From the NCBI RefSeq assembly GCF_003019275.1, contig NZ_CP027848.1:1860001-1924000 (forward strand): 64,000 nt of DNA, written 5' to 3'. Position 1 is the stretch's first letter. Every line of letters begins with the position of its first letter. Below are positions 40,293-50,819 of this stretch, one piece after another. Under the pieces are notes generated by a model, which saw only the letters and a program-made list of their open reading frames with translations, did no database searches and was not told the origin of the DNA. Source of the stretch: Staphylococcus muscae (lineage in GTDB: Bacteria; Bacillota; Bacilli; Staphylococcales; Staphylococcaceae). Position numbers and translations under genes: made by a program.

Positions 40293-41204
40293 ATGCATGA
40301 GATTGAAAATAAAGAGTTATTAAAGCGAGAATTGATTATTGTCACTGGTTTATCAGGCGCAGGAAAGTCCGTTGCAATTCAAAGTCTTGAAGATTTAGGG
40401 TACTTTTGCGTGGATAATTTACCGCCGATATTACTACCAAAATTTATTGAATTAATGGCTGAAAGAACACCGTCGCTGCATAAAGTAGCGATTGGTATCG
40501 ACTTGCGTGGTCGTGAGTTTTTTCAAAATTTCATTGAAGAAATCGATAAAATTAAACAAGATGGACAAGTAGAATTAAATATTTTATACGTAGATGCTGA
40601 AACAAAGAAGCTCATCTCACGCTATAAAGAGTCACGCCGTCAACACCCATTACAAAAAAAGACTGGCTTGACGTTAATGGAAGCAATTACTGAAGAGCGC
40701 CAGTTATTAACCGGAGTGAGAAGTGTTGCCAACTTTATCGTAGATACAACAAAGCTCACACCGAAGCAACTAAAGAAACGCATTGCGGAATATTTTAATC
40801 AAAATGAAGGCCCTTCGTTTACAATTAATGTGACAAGTTTTGGATTTAAACATGGTATTCAAATTGATGCTGACATCGTTTTTGACGTGCGTTTTTTACC
40901 AAATCCATATTACGATGAAGCATTGCGCCCTTTAACAGGCATGGATGCGCCCGTTTATGATTATGTGATGAAATGGGAAGAAACTGAGATATTTTATAAT
41001 AAGTTATTAGATTTATTGCGCTTTACCATTCCTGGTTATCAAAAAGAAGGCAAATCGCAACTGGTTATCGCAATTGGATGTACAGGTGGTCAACATCGAT
41101 CAGTCGCTTTAGCACAGCGTTTAGCAGACGAACTTCAGCGTATATTTGACTATAATATTTATGTGTACCATCGAGATGCACATATCGAAAGTGGAGATAA
41201 ATAA
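40293..41204 (+). CDS. rapZ: RapZ/YvcJ-family nucleotide-binding protein
   Basis: The 303-residue P-loop protein has Walker [12 protein letters not shown] and the RapZ segments [32 protein letters not shown] and [12 protein letters not shown]. In Bacillus it is YvcJ, a GTPase/ATPase linked to competence; in E. coli RapZ controls GlmS through small RNAs. The mechanism in staphylococci is unclear. The start at 40293 follows GGTGG. The rapZ-glmR-whiA cluster is conserved in Firmicutes. Confidence 0.93.
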   Translation: MHEIENKELLKRELIIVTGLSGAGKSVAIQSLEDLGYFCVDNLPPILLPKFIELMAERTPSLHKVAIGIDLRGREFFQNFIEEIDKIKQDGQVELNILYVDAETKKLISRYKESRRQHPLQKKTGLTLMEAITEERQLLTGVRSVANFIVDTTKLTPKQLKKRIAEYFNQNEGPSFTINVTSFGFKHGIQIDADIVFDVRFLPNPYYDEALRPLTGMDAPVYDYVMKWEETEIFYNKLLDLLRFTIPGYQKEGKSQLVIAIGCTGGQHRSVALAQRLADELQRIFDYNIYVYHRDAHIESGDK

Positions 41205-42220
41205 TGAAACAGCTCAAATTAGTACTTATAGGTGGTGGAACAGGCCTATCCGTATTAGCGAGAGGATTAAGATCATTTCCGATAGATATTACGGCAATTG
41301 TAACAGTCGCAGATGATGGCGGGAGTACAGGGAAAATTCGTCATGAGATGGACATTCCAGCACCAGGTGATATACGAAACGTATTAGCAGCTTTGAGTGA
41401 TGCAGAGCCTACATTGGAACAATTATTTAAATATCGTTTTGAAGAAGATAAAATCAGTGGTCATTCACTCGGCAACCTATTAATAGCTGCAATGACAAAT
41501 ATAACACAAGATTTTGGACATGCAGTTAAAGAATTGAGTAAAATTTTGAATATAAAAGGTCGTGTTATCCCTTCTACTGTTTCCAGCGTACAATTGTGTG
41601 CGGAAATGGAAGATGGAGAGATTGTTGTGGGTGAGTCAAATATCCCTAAAAAGCATAAGAAAATAAAGCGTGTATATTTAGAACCGGAAGATGCTCAGCC
41701 AATGGATGAAGCGATTGAGGCGTTGTTGGATGCTGACTTAATTATATTAGGTCCAGGTTCACTGTACACAAGTGTTATTTCAACACTTTGTGTAAAAGGT
41801 ATTAGTGATGCACTTGTACAAAGTGAAGCGAAAAAGCTTTATGTTTCTAATATTATGACACAACCCGGTGAAACCGATTATTATTCTGTTGTTGATCATA
41901 TTGATGCAATTCATCAACAATTGGGACAAAATGTATTGGATTTTGTCATTGCTAACGAATTAACGTTTGATAATAAAGTATTAGAGAAGTATAAAGAAAA
42001 AGGCTCCCAACCTGTATTGTATGATGAAGTCGCTTTAAAAGAACGTGGCGTACAATTAGTAACTGGAAAAGACCTCGCATTGATTTCAGAAAATCATTAC
42101 GTCCGCCATCGTACAGAAATACTTGCAGAGATGATTTATGAAATTGCCTTACAAGAAATTAGCGCCATTGAGTTCGATCCAGATCAATTAAAATCGAAAG
42201 AGCATGGTGACGGATTTTAG
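41204..42220 (+). CDS. glmR: GlmR/YvcK gluconeogenesis factor
   Basis: The 338-residue Rossmann-like protein opens [16 protein letters not shown] with [13 protein letters not shown] and the phosphate-binding GPGSLYTSV. YvcK/GlmR binds UDP-GlcNAc and activates GlmS, steering carbon to cell-wall precursors. Its ATG overlaps the rapZ stop by 1 bp. Length and motifs are normal. Confidence 0.94.
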   Translation: MKQLKLVLIGGGTGLSVLARGLRSFPIDITAIVTVADDGGSTGKIRHEMDIPAPGDIRNVLAALSDAEPTLEQLFKYRFEEDKISGHSLGNLLIAAMTNITQDFGHAVKELSKILNIKGRVIPSTVSSVQLCAEMEDGEIVVGESNIPKKHKKIKRVYLEPEDAQPMDEAIEALLDADLIILGPGSLYTSVISTLCVKGISDALVQSEAKKLYVSNIMTQPGETDYYSVVDHIDAIHQQLGQNVLDFVIANELTFDNKVLEKYKEKGSQPVLYDEVALKERGVQLVTGKDLALISENHYVRHRTEILAEMIYEIALQEISAIEFDPDQLKSKEHGDGF

Positions 42221-42240
42221 AAAGAGAGGATGTCAATCAT

Positions 42241-43185
42241 ATGAGCTTTGCATCTGACATGAAAAACGAATTAACAAGAGTTGAAGTGAATAATGATGAT
42301 GCCATGGCAGAGCTCAGTGCGTTGATACGTATGAATGGTGCACTCAGTCTGTCTAATCAACAATTTGTCATCAATATTCAAACAGAAAATGCGACAACTG
42401 CAAGACGTATTTATTCACTAATTAAAAAAGTATTTAATGTGGAAGTAGAAATATTAGTACGTAAAAAAATGAAACTAAAAAAGAATAATATATATATTTG
42501 TCGTATAAAGATGAAAGCGAGAGAAATACTTGATGAATTAGGTATTTTGAAAGAAGGAAGTTTCACGCACGATATCGATGCATCGATGGTAGCAACGGAT
42601 GATATGCGACGTAGTTATTTACGCGGTGCTTTTTTGGCGGGTGGTTCCGTCAATAATCCAGAAACTTCTTCATACCATCTCGAAATATTTTCATTGTATG
42701 AAAGTCATTCTGCAGGATTAACAGAACTGATGAATCAATACGGATTGAATGCCAAAAAGTTAGAACGTAAAAAAGGTTGGATCACGTATATGAAAGAAGC
42801 AGAACGCATTGCAGAATTTTTAAGTTTGATAGGTGGCTATCAAGCATTGTTGAAGTTTGAAGATGTTCGTATCGTACGTGATATGAGAAATTCCGTCAAT
42901 CGACTTGTCAATTGTGAAACAGCCAATCTAAATAAAACAGTTAGTGCTGCAATGAAACAAGTGAAGAGCATTGAACTTATAGATGAAGAGATTGGACTAG
43001 ACAACTTACCAGATCGACTGAGAGAGATCGCGAAACTCCGCATTGAAAACCAAGATGTTTCATTAAAAGAGCTTGGAGAAATGGTTAGCACAGGTACCAT
43101 TTCTAAGTCAGGCGTGAATCACCGCTTACGCAAACTTAACGAACTCGCAGACAAAATCCGAAATGGTGAACAATTTGAGATATAG
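42241..43185 (+). CDS. whiA: WhiA-family DNA-binding protein
   Basis: The 314-residue protein has an N-terminal LAGLIDADG-like homing-endonuclease-derived domain ([14 protein letters not shown] near residue 130) and a C-terminal helix-turn-helix (about 235-305, [25 protein letters not shown]). In Bacillus it influences cell division and chromosome segregation. Catalytic acidic residues of homing nucleases are replaced, as usual for WhiA. It is the last gene of the rapZ cluster. Confidence 0.94.
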   Translation: MSFASDMKNELTRVEVNNDDAMAELSALIRMNGALSLSNQQFVINIQTENATTARRIYSLIKKVFNVEVEILVRKKMKLKKNNIYICRIKMKAREILDELGILKEGSFTHDIDASMVATDDMRRSYLRGAFLAGGSVNNPETSSYHLEIFSLYESHSAGLTELMNQYGLNAKKLERKKGWITYMKEAERIAEFLSLIGGYQALLKFEDVRIVRDMRNSVNRLVNCETANLNKTVSAAMKQVKSIELIDEEIGLDNLPDRLREIAKLRIENQDVSLKELGEMVSTGTISKSGVNHRLRKLNELADKIRNGEQFEI

Positions 43186-43220
43186 TATCAGTTGAATACA
43201 TTTATAAAATAATAATTATG

Positions 43221-43261
43221 ACACACATGAAAGCTTAATCGCTGACATGTGTGTTTTTTTG
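43221..43261 (+). terminator. Terminator of rapZ-glmR-whiA
   Basis: ACACACATG (43221-43229) pairs with CATGTGTGT (43246-43254), followed by a T-run. Confidence 0.8.
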
Positions 43262-43601
43262 TGTAGTAAAACTACAATAAACTCATCTCTTTCTTTTAAA
43301 ACTATAATAAATTACTTATTTATAATAATATTTATAAAATTTGATTACAATTCGTAAAAATAAAGTGGTGGATTAAATCATTAATTGTCTAAAAATATAA
43401 GATAATATTGCAACAAGCTTTTATTATAGGGTTACATCAGTTATAAATATCTTTTATTTTATATATTATTATATGGTGCATTCTAAAATTGGTTATTTAA
43501 AAATAAGTCGAAAATCGGATAAATACTATTGTGTAAAATAGTATTTTAATATAGAATATTGTAATAGTAATACAATGTATTTAAAAAAGGAGTTGTTTAA
43601 T
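43262..43601. other. Leader region of the Sdr-type adhesin gene
   Basis: 340 bp of very AT-rich DNA without a gene. It contains a perfect 10-bp inverted repeat (43522-43531 with 43538-43547, loop GTGTAA) and a smaller one (ATTGTA/TACAAT, about 43558-43576). Both are within 80 bp of the start codon and are likely control elements. Promoter hexamers are ambiguous. Confidence 0.5.
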
Positions 43602-46600
43602 TTGAAAAAAAGTTCGAATTTTGATCCCACTCGAAAGAATAGATACTCTATTCGTAAGTACACAGTCGGTACAGCATCAATTCTTATTGGTGCAACATTA
43701 GCATTAGGGATTGCAAATGGAGAGGTAAAAGCTGCAGAACAAGATCAGTCAGCAGAGACATCAGTAACAAATGGTCAACCAGATAATACATCAAACAATG
43801 ATGAAAGTGTTGTTGAAACAACAGATAAATCATTATTAGAAAACAATGAACAAAACAATGAGGTAGTAGAAACAGAAGAAACAGTTTCTGAAACAGAAGG
43901 GGTTTCGGAAACAGAAAAAGTTCCGGAAACAGAAGAAGTAGTAACGACTAATGAAGAAGAATCAACTGTCACAAATAAAGAAGAAGCACAAAATTCAGAA
44001 CAGTCAGTTCCAGTGGACCAAAAAGAAGAAGTAAAAGAAACAGCAGAAGAAAACCAAGCAACGGTTGAACATAATAATGTAGAAGTATCAGAAAATAAAG
44101 AAGTAGTAAACAAAGTAGAAAATATTGGAACAATTACACCAGGGACAGGTTTCCGAGCAGCGGGTGAACCAGCTCAAAGTGGAGCAGGTAAATCAGTAAA
44201 CGAAAATGTTATCATGGAAAGTTTAGTTTTAGAGAATAGACCTTTATATCCAAACCAAGGGGAGTCATTGAACTTCAGTGGTGCATTTAAAATAGAAGGA
44301 AATGTTCGTGAAAATGATTATTTCAATTTTATGGTGCCGCATAATTTAACATTGGATGGCGACATTGACTATTCAAATGTTAATAACACGCAAGCTTTAC
44401 CAGATTTATTAAGCAAGACAGGTGATATTGTAGCAACAGGTACTTATAATACAGAAACAAAACAAGGAACTTATGTATTTACTGATTATGTAAATGATAA
44501 AGATACAGTATCAGGAAACTTTACGTTGCCAATCTTTACAGATCGTAAAAACACGCCTAATAGTGGTCATTATGATGTGGAGTTTGGAATGGCAAACCAA
44601 ACATATAGAGGTACTGTAGACATTGATTATGGTAATCCAGCACAAGGTCATGAATATGGTGCTAATATTACATCTACAATTACAGAAATTGATATCGATT
44701 CTGGTAAAAATGAATACAAACAAACAGTATACGTAAACCCAATGAAACGAAATTTACAAAATACAGTAGTAACATTGCAAGGTTATCATGATGATATCAC
44801 TAAAAGTAGTACAGTAATTTCAAAAGATCAAACAAATTTAAAAATCTATGAGGTTGTGGATTCTTCAAAGATTACAGAAAGTTATTATATTGATCCACAA
44901 AGTCCTAATTATAAAGATGTAACAAATGATGTATTACCTTATGTTACTTATAAAAATGATAATACAGCGACAATCGATTTTGGTAAAATAAATAAAACGT
45001 ATGTTGTTGTGGTGGATGGACATTATAGTGATGTTCAAGAAAACGTAAAAACACGTGTAAGAATGGATGCACAAGACGTTTATACAGGCAACAGAAGTTC
45101 ATATTATTGGGATAATGAGAACCTCATATACAAAGGATCTGGTAATGCAGATGGATCAATTAACCCCAAATTAAAACTAGGTGACTATGTATGGGAAGAT
45201 ACTAATAAAGATGGCGTTCAAGATGACACTGAAAAACCAATTTCAGGTGTAACAGTTGTCTTGAAAAATGATCAAGGTGAAGAAATTGGACGTACAAAAA
45301 CAGACGAAGATGGAAAATACATTTTCGAAGAATTAGATCCAGGACATTACACAGTAGAATTTGAAACGCCAGAAGGATATACACCAACAACTGTAAATCA
45401 AGGTGGCGATGATGAAAAAGACTCAGATGGTCCAACAGTAGAAGTAGATCTAACAGAAGATAATTTATCAATCGATTCTGGTTTCCATAAAGAAGATTCA
45501 GATGCTGACGCAGATGCCGATGCAGATAGCGACGCTGACTCAGATGCGGATTCAGATTCAGACGCAGATAGCGATGCTGACTCAGATGCAGACTCAGATT
45601 CAGACGCGGATAGCGATGCTGATTCAGATGCAGACTCAGATTCAGACGCGGACAGCGATGCTGATTCAGATGCGGACAGTGATTCAGACGCAGATAGCGA
45701 TGCTGACTCAGATGCAGACAGTGACTCAGACGCAGATAGCGATGCTGATTCAGATGCGGACAGTGATTCAGACGCAGATAGCGATGCTGACTCAGATTCA
45801 GACTCAGATTCAGACGCGGACAGCGATGCTGATTCAGATGCGGACAGTGATTCAGACGCAGATAGCGATGCTGACTCAGATGCAGACAGTGACTCAGACG
45901 CAGATAGCGATGCTGATTCAGATGCGGACAGTGATTCAGACGCAGATAGCGATGCTGACTCAGATTCAGACTCAGATTCAGACGCGGACAGCGATGCTGA
46001 TTCAGATGCGGACAGTGATTCAGACGCAGATAGCGATGCTGACTCAGATGCAGACAGTGACTCAGACGCAGATAGCGATGCTGATTCAGATGCGGACAGT
46101 GATTCAGACGCAGATAGCGATGCTGACTCAGATTCAGACTCAGATTCAGACGCGGACAGCGATGCTGATTCAGATGCGGACAGTGATTCAGACGCAGATA
46201 GCGATGCTGACTCAGATGCAGACAGTGACTCAGACGCAGATAGCGATGCTGACTCGGATGCAGACAGTGATGCAGACGCAGATAGCGATGCTGACTCAGA
46301 TGCAGACAGTGATTCAGACGCAGACAGCGATGCTGACTCGGATGCAGACAGCGATGCTGACTCAGATGCGGACTCAGATTCAGACGCAGACAGTGATGCT
46401 GACTCGGATGCAGACAGTGATTCAGACGCAGACAGCGATGCTGACTCGGATGCGGATTCAGATTCAGATGCGGATAGCGACGCTGACTCAGATGCGGACA
46501 GTGATTCAGACGCAGATAGCGATGCTGACTCAGATGCAGACAGTGATTCAGATGCAGATGCAGATAGCGATGCTGATTCAGATGCAGACAGTGATGCAGA

Positions 46601-47033
46601 CGCAGATAGCGATGCGGATTCAGATGCAGACGCAGATAGCGACGCTGACTCAGATGCTGACTCAGATGCAGACGCAGATAGCGACGCAGACTCAGATAGC
46701 GACGCTGACTCAGATGCTGACTCAGATGCAGACGCAGATAGCGACGCAGACTCAGATGCAGACAGTGATGCAGACGCAGATAGCGATGCTGATTCAGATG
46801 CAGACTCAGATTCAGATGCGGACAGTGATTCTGACTCAGATGCTGATGCAGAAATGGATAAAGATGGCGACAAGCCTGCAGACCATGATGGCAAAGACAA
46901 AGATGGTAAGAAACATCTCCCTGATACAGGTAATGAAACAAACTATGAAGGTACACTTCTTGGATCATTATTTGCAGCAATGGGTTCTGTATTCTTATTC
47001 AGATCACGTCGCAGAAATGATGAGAAAGAATAA
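43602..47033 (+). CDS. Sdr/MSCRAMM-type cell-wall-anchored adhesin
   Basis: The 1143-residue surface protein starts with a YSIRK-GS signal peptide (residues 12-45). An acidic Glu/Thr-rich N1-like region follows (to about 185), then an N2-N3 immunoglobulin-like A region with the latch-type motif TYVFTDYV (about 290). One SdrD-type B domain comes next (about 523-630, [17 protein letters not shown]). A 450-residue Ser-Asp/Ala-Asp repeat stalk and a sortase signal (LPDTG near 1105, membrane helix, RSRRR tail) complete it. The start is TTG 43602 after AAAAGGAG; an ATG at 43575 lies before that site. The ligand is unknown; the family binds fibrinogen or desquamin-type proteins by dock-lock-latch. 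Confidence 0.93.
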   Translation: MKKSSNFDPTRKNRYSIRKYTVGTASILIGATLALGIANGEVKAAEQDQSAETSVTNGQPDNTSNNDESVVETTDKSLLENNEQNNEVVETEETVSETEGVSETEKVPETEEVVTTNEEESTVTNKEEAQNSEQSVPVDQKEEVKETAEENQATVEHNNVEVSENKEVVNKVENIGTITPGTGFRAAGEPAQSGAGKSVNENVIMESLVLENRPLYPNQGESLNFSGAFKIEGNVRENDYFNFMVPHNLTLDGDIDYSNVNNTQALPDLLSKTGDIVATGTYNTETKQGTYVFTDYVNDKDTVSGNFTLPIFTDRKNTPNSGHYDVEFGMANQTYRGTVDIDYGNPAQGHEYGANITSTITEIDIDSGKNEYKQTVYVNPMKRNLQNTVVTLQGYHDDITKSSTVISKDQTNLKIYEVVDSSKITESYYIDPQSPNYKDVTNDVLPYVTYKNDNTATIDFGKINKTYVVVVDGHYSDVQENVKTRVRMDAQDVYTGNRSSYYWDNENLIYKGSGNADGSINPKLKLGDYVWEDTNKDGVQDDTEKPISGVTVVLKNDQGEEIGRTKTDEDGKYIFEELDPGHYTVEFETPEGYTPTTVNQGGDDEKDSDGPTVEVDLTEDNLSIDSGFHKEDSDADADADADSDADSDADSDSDADSDADSDADSDSDADSDADSDADSDSDADSDADSDADSDSDADSDADSDADSDSDADSDADSDADSDSDADSDADSDSDSDSDADSDADSDADSDSDADSDADSDADSDSDADSDADSDADSDSDADSDADSDSDSDSDADSDADSDADSDSDADSDADSDADSDSDADSDADSDADSDSDADSDADSDSDSDSDADSDADSDADSDSDADSDADSDADSDSDADSDADSDADSDADADSDADSDADSDSDADSDADSDADSDADSDADSDSDADSDADSDADSDSDADSDADSDADSDSDADSDADSDADSDSDADSDADSDADSDSDADADSDADSDADSDADADSDADSDADADSDADSDADSDADADSDADSDSDADSDADSDADADSDADSDADSDADADSDADSDADSDSDADSDSDSDADAEMDKDGDKPADHDGKDKDGKKHLPDTGNETNYEGTLLGSLFAAMGSVFLFRSRRRNDEKE
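45498..46850 (+). repeat. Ser-Asp/Ala-Asp coding repeat with a 168-bp higher-order period
   Basis: About 1350 bp of 6-bp dipeptide codon pairs encode SD and AD. Within it a 168-bp superunit recurs: the GATGCTGACTCAGATTCAGA junction appears at 45783, 45951 and 46119, exactly 168 bp apart, and a related junction lies near 45615. Confidence 0.9.
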
Positions 47034-47118
47034 TTAATACTAATTATTCGCTAAAAATGAATATAAAATCTATGGGGTAAAAGTGTATCGTTGATGCACG
47101 TAACTAGTAGAGACTTGG

Positions 47119-47147
47119 AGTGGGGCATTTCGGTGTCCCACTTTTTC
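47119..47147 (+). terminator. Terminator of the adhesin gene
   Basis: A 9-bp stem (AGTGGGGCA with TGTCCCACT, one G-U, 47119-47142) and a T-run. Confidence 0.75.
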
Positions 47148-47303
47148 TTATTGTCTAAACAAAAGTAGGAAATATTTAATGACATATAAATCACTAATAT
47201 ATGTTTTTAAGCTTAATCAATTGTGTTTTTTAGTAGAAATAGCATAAAGTATGAGAGTCATCTGAGTTAAGATGAATAAAAATGATAAAAAGGAGAGAAG
47301 AAT

Positions 47304-47669
47304 ATGTCTATCACATCGACAATTCTAGTTGTATTAGTGGCTTTAGAGTTCTTTTATATTATGTATCTTGAAACGTTTAAAACAGTCTCGGACCAAACGA
47401 GTCGTGTATTTAATATCTCAAAGGAAAAATTACGTGATCATAATATGCAAGTATTGTTGAAAAATCAAGGCATTTATAATGGCTTAATCGGTGTTTTATT
47501 ATTGTATGGCGCATTCATCTCAGGTAATCCGAGAGAAGTTTGTATCATGTTGTTATTGTACATCATTGGTGTTGCTTTATATGGCGGTATCTCAAGTGAT
47601 AAAAGTATCTTCTTCAAGCAAGGCACGTTACCTATTATTGCATTGATTAGTATTTTATTTTTGGCATAA
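47304..47669 (+). CDS. DUF1304 membrane protein
   Basis: The 121-residue protein has four hydrophobic helices and the DUF1304 hallmarks ALEFFYIMYLETF, NQGIYNGLIG and a KQGTLPIIALI end. The function of the family is unknown. AAAGGAGAG precedes the ATG. It stands alone between the adhesin terminator and the converging cold-shock gene. Confidence 0.85.
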   Translation: MSITSTILVVLVALEFFYIMYLETFKTVSDQTSRVFNISKEKLRDHNMQVLLKNQGIYNGLIGVLLLYGAFISGNPREVCIMLLLYIIGVALYGGISSDKSIFFKQGTLPIIALISILFLA

Positions 47670-47707
47670 AAAAATCGAAACACTTCCTTAACGAAATGTC
47701 TCGATTC
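47670..47707. terminator. Bidirectional terminator between DUF1304 and cold-shock genes
   Basis: AATCGAAACA and TGTCTCGATT form a 10-bp stem with one mismatch, flanked by A-run and T-rich sequence. Confidence 0.6.
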
Positions 47708-47725
47708 TTAAATTATGATAACAAA

Positions 47726-47926
47726 TTAACGTTTGATAACGTTAGCTGCTTGATCACCACGGTCACCTGATACGATATCAAATTCCACTTGTTGACCTTC
47801 TTCTAATGATTTGTAGCCTTCGCCTTCGATTGCTGAGAAGTGAACGAATACGTCGTTTCCTTCTTCACGTTCGATAAATCCAAAACCTTTTTCTGCGTTA
47901 AACCATTTTACTGTACCGTTATACAT
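47726..47926 (-). CDS. Cold-shock protein, CspA family
   Basis: The 66-residue OB-fold nucleic-acid chaperone has RNP1 KGFGFIE and RNP2 VFVHFSAI. It binds single-stranded RNA and DNA. The start is ATG 47926, with GGAGGT 6-7 nt upstream; an in-frame ATG at 48004 gives an implausible N-terminal extension. The AT-rich upstream stretch may be a long leader, as in other csp genes. Confidence 0.95.
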   Translation of the reverse strand: MYNGTVKWFNAEKGFGFIEREEGNDVFVHFSAIEGEGYKSLEEGQQVEFDIVSGDRGDQAANVIKR

Positions 47927-48471
47927 AAGAATACCTCCGTGTGCATATTGCACGTTTTTATTTCTGTAAAAAAATTCTTTCATCAAAAGGAGTATATTCT
48001 TCAAAATAAACTACAATTCAATTACACGAGCTTTTATTACGATAAATTAAACTATACAGGGTATTTGAGTAAAAGTAAAGAGAATTTTAATAAAAACTTT
48101 TAAAAAGTGAAAAACAAAGGTTTTTACACCTTAAAAATAACAAAGTACTCTTTTTGAGGTGCAGCTAATATGATTAAAAAACAAAGTACTGATATTATTA
48201 TAGCTAGAACATATTAGATTGAAGTATATACTAATGGTGATGTATTTCTGAGTAATAATGTAGAAATAGATGTAACGACTAGTGATTAAGGAAGTACGCT
48301 CGAAGTTGATAAATGTATTGAAAGCGGCTATGTGAAAAATCATTGGAAGTTAGATGTTTTCATCATTAATTAATCTAAGTAGTTAATTTAGATATTACTC
48401 GCATCTTTTTATAGTTTTTCACTACCTTCAGTGATAAAATCTAAAAGAAATATAACTTAGGTGGTGATAAG
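47927..48471. other. Region between cold-shock gene and Fic remnant
   Basis: 545 bp, very AT-rich. The first 200 bp are probably the csp leader and promoter (minus strand). The rest holds one decayed small gene at 48170-48373. No intact gene was seen. Confidence 0.5.
48170..48373 (+). pseudogene. Small decayed gene with two internal stops
   Basis: An ATG at 48170, preceded by GAGGTG, opens a 68-codon frame broken by TAG (codon 16) and TAA (codon 40), ending at TAA 48371-48373. The pieces read like coding sequence (IEVYTNGDVFLSNNVEIDV, then GSTLEVDKCIESGYVKNHW). The family was not recognised. It lies beside a truncated Fic gene and tRNA-Arg, so it is probably from the same decayed island. Confidence 0.5.
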
Positions 48472-48954
48472 ATGGAATATATGTACAAGATTTTTTATAA
48501 AAAACCACATTTTTTTGAAGAAGAGTATAATAAAAGACTAACTGCTCCTAATGCTGAATTAATAAATCTAACAATTAAACCGTATAAAACAAAGGATAAG
48601 TATCAATTATACTATATACCAACGTCTAAAATATTAAATCTGGTAATAGATATAGAAAAAAATAATTCAAAATTACTAGAATACACAAGTAACTTGCCAG
48701 AGGTAGCTACCGATTCTTTGCATAAAGATATGATTGTCAATGAGCTATTTTCAACGAATCAAATTGAAGGGGTTAAAAGTAGCAAGCAAGAAATTGTGAA
48801 TAGTATGAAAGAAATAATGGAATCAGGCCTGTCCAATATAAATCGGCGGATGGTTATTTTTAAAGAAAAAACCTGTACACTTATTTTGCGTACAGGTTTG
48901 TATTGTATTAACTCTCTCATTATGATAAATATCATGACGGCAGTTAGTTATTGA
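48472..48954 (+). pseudogene. Truncated Fic-family protein (N-terminal and inhibitory part only)
   Basis: The first roughly 120 residues match the N-terminal domain of Fic proteins, with the inhibitory helix motif (S/T)xxxE(G/N) seen as TNQIEG (residues 95-100). The catalytic HxFxxGNGR motif is absent: after about residue 121 the frame runs into a hairpin and unrelated sequence up to TGA at 48954. Fic enzymes AMPylate proteins. This remnant cannot do so, though a stable inhibitory fragment could in theory be made. A ribosome site (AGGTGG) is intact. Confidence 0.75.
48869..48903. terminator. Hairpin within the 3' part of the Fic remnant
   Basis: AAACCTGTAC (48869-48878) and GTACAGGTTT (48890-48899) form a perfect 10-bp stem with A-run before and T's after. 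It was probably the terminator of a neighbour, joined to fic by deletion. Confidence 0.65.
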
Positions 48955-49074
48955 ATGAATGACTTTTCAAACGTACTTGACATGCTCTAGTTTAAAATAA
49001 ATGAGAATGCTGAGTTGTGTTGCCACTCATTGATCACAAAATGCCTGGAAAGCCTATGAAATCAATGTTTTTAA

Positions 49075-49146
49075 CCTCCTCGGAAGGAATCGAACCTTCA
49101 TTGTAAGAACCGGAATCTTAAGTGTTATCCATTACACTACGAGGAG
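49075..49146 (-). tRNA. tRNA-Arg (anticodon CCG)
   Basis: The minus strand folds into a complete cloverleaf: acceptor CTCCTCG/CGAGGAG, D-stem GTGT/ACAC, anticodon stem TAAGA/TCTTA with loop TTCCGGT, T-stem GAAGG/CCTTC with TTCGATT, and discriminator G. Anticodon CCG reads CGG (Arg). No CCA is encoded. Such tRNA genes are common integration sites, and gene remnants lie directly beside it. Confidence 0.93.
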
Positions 49147-49203
49147 TTAATAAGATGATTTGAACGTTTTCTATTATAACATGAAATGAGTGAATGCTTA
49201 AGC

Positions 49204-49220
49204 TTTGACCATTTTTGACT
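49204..49220. promoter_or_regulatory. CtsR operator overlapping the clpP promoter
   Basis: On the minus strand AGTCAAA-AAT-GGTCAAA is a full match to the CtsR direct heptad repeat (RGTCAAA NAN RGTCAAA). A promoter TTGACC (49205-49210), 17 nt, TAAACT (49228-49233) is covered by it, so clpP should be heat- and stress-induced through CtsR release. Confidence 0.88.
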
Positions 49221-49270
49221 TTTGGGTTAAACTATAAACAAATAAACAAGAATATAGGAGGCAGGAACTT

Positions 49271-49858
49271 ATGAATTTAATTCCGACAGTTATAGAAACA
49301 ACAAATCGTGGAGAACGTGCATACGATATTTATTCACGTCTATTGAAAGACCGTATTATCATGTTAGGTTCAGCAATTGATGATAATGTTGCAAATTCAA
49401 TTGTATCACAACTTTTATTTTTACAAGCGCAAGATGCTGAGAAAGATATCTATTTATACATTAACTCACCGGGTGGTAGTGTAACTGCTGGTTTCGCAAT
49501 TTACGATACAATCCAACATATCAAACCAGATGTACAAACAATCTGTATCGGTATGGCTGCATCTATGGGATCATTCTTACTTGCTGCTGGTGCAAAAGGG
49601 AAACGTTTTGCACTTCCTAACGCAGAAGTGATGATTCACCAACCATTAGGTGGTGCGCAAGGTCAAGCAACTGAAATTGAAATTGCTGCAAATCACATCT
49701 TAAAAACACGTGAGAAACTCAACAAAATTTTATCTGAACGTACAGGTCAATCTATTGAACAAATTCAAAAAGATACTGACCGTGATAATTTCTTAACAGC
49801 GGAAGAAGCGAAAGCTTACGGTTTAATTGACGAAGTAATGGTACCAGAACACGAATAA
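49271..49858 (+). CDS. clpP: ATP-dependent Clp protease proteolytic subunit
   Basis: The 195-residue serine protease forms the tetradecameric barrel used by ClpX and ClpC. The catalytic triad is visible: Ser in GMAASMGS (residue 98), His in MIHQPLGG (123) and Asp in [11 protein letters not shown] (172). The oxyanion GGS is in SPGGSV. AGGAGGC precedes the ATG. It is monocistronic, with its own CtsR-controlled promoter and a terminator. Confidence 0.97.
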   Translation: MNLIPTVIETTNRGERAYDIYSRLLKDRIIMLGSAIDDNVANSIVSQLLFLQAQDAEKDIYLYINSPGGSVTAGFAIYDTIQHIKPDVQTICIGMAASMGSFLLAAGAKGKRFALPNAEVMIHQPLGGAQGQATEIEIAANHILKTREKLNKILSERTGQSIEQIQKDTDRDNFLTAEEAKAYGLIDEVMVPEHE

Positions 49859-49873
49859 TAGCTTCATCCTAAA

Positions 49874-49907
49874 GGGTGTATCGCATATGATGTGATATGC
49901 CTTTTTA
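49874..49907 (+). terminator. Terminator of clpP
   Basis: GGTGTATC pairs with GATATGCC (8 bp with two G-U), followed by TTTTTATTTT. Confidence 0.6.
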
Positions 49908-49992
49908 TTTTGATTAAGTATTAAACAGAATAAATGACAGAGTAGCACGTTCCTAGTATATTAATTATACTTATAAAGAAAAGAGTGAGTTT

Positions 49993-50778
49993 ATGAATTT
50001 TCATCAAAATCATTTTGCACATGTTTCACAGATTGTATTGAATGTGAAAGATTTAAAACAACAAGTGGAATTTTATACAGAGATAGTTGGTTTAGAACCA
50101 TCAATGATTACAGAAGAACAAGCAGTGTTAAATATAGGAGAAAATGGCGATCAGCTTATTTTGAAATCATTAACAAATGGACGTCATGCTAGTGTGAGTG
50201 AAGCAGGTTTATTCCACGTGGCACTATTGTTACCTGATGAAGTGCAAGTAGGTCGATTGCTTCGTCATTTGTTGAGACATCAAGTGATGGTATCAGGTGG
50301 AGACCATATAGTCAGTCAAGCAATCTATTTCAACGATCCAGAAGGGAACGGAATTGAAGTGTATGCCGATCGAGATGCAACATCATGGACGTGGCAAGGC
50401 AATCAAGTTGTGATGGATACACTTGAGTTGGATGGTAATCGTTTATTGGAGATAGCGGGTAATACGTTATGGCAAGGAATGCCGGACGATGCTAAGATTG
50501 GTCATTTACATTTGAAAACACATGATGTAGAAGCATCGGCTGAATTTTATCAACAATTTACGTTTAAGCGTGTTGCAGAAATGCCACGAGCAGTATTTAT
50601 GTCGGATGGCACATATCATCACCATATTGCAGTCAATGCGTGGCAATCGAGATATGTTCGACGAAATGTACTAGAAACATATGGTTTAGTTGCTTTTAAT
50701 CTTGTGAGTGATGCACTAGATCAAGATACTGTGATAACACCAGAAGGGCTTGAGATGACAATTAATGCTGCGCTCTAG
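49993..50778 (+). CDS. VOC-family (glyoxalase/dioxygenase fold) protein
   Basis: The 261-residue protein consists of two vicinal-oxygen-chelate domains, one starting at residue 9 (VSQIVLNVKDLKQQVEFYTEIVGL) and one at about 164 (IGHLHLKTHDVEASAEFYQQF). FNDPEGNGIEVYADR carries a likely metal-ligand Glu. The layout resembles catechol 2,3-dioxygenase-type enzymes such as Bacillus CatE. The substrate is unknown. The GNAT gene follows 41 bp downstream and may be in the same unit. Confidence 0.82.
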   Translation: MNFHQNHFAHVSQIVLNVKDLKQQVEFYTEIVGLEPSMITEEQAVLNIGENGDQLILKSLTNGRHASVSEAGLFHVALLLPDEVQVGRLLRHLLRHQVMVSGGDHIVSQAIYFNDPEGNGIEVYADRDATSWTWQGNQVVMDTLELDGNRLLEIAGNTLWQGMPDDAKIGHLHLKTHDVEASAEFYQQFTFKRVAEMPRAVFMSDGTYHHHIAVNAWQSRYVRRNVLETYGLVAFNLVSDALDQDTVITPEGLEMTINAAL

Positions 50779-50819
50779 CTTTATTTGATATGATAAGTCT
50801 AAAAAGGAGAAGATATATC

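Noticed and set aside
45202..47037. Three very long ORFs (592, 500 and 511 codons) antisense to or out of frame with the adhesin
   Set aside because: The 6-bp repeat keeps all frames open; the products are low-complexity and have no ribosome sites.
47927..48004. N-terminal extension of the cold-shock protein
   Set aside because: The CspA fold starts at the ATG at 47926 with a GGAGGT site; the extension is leader RNA.
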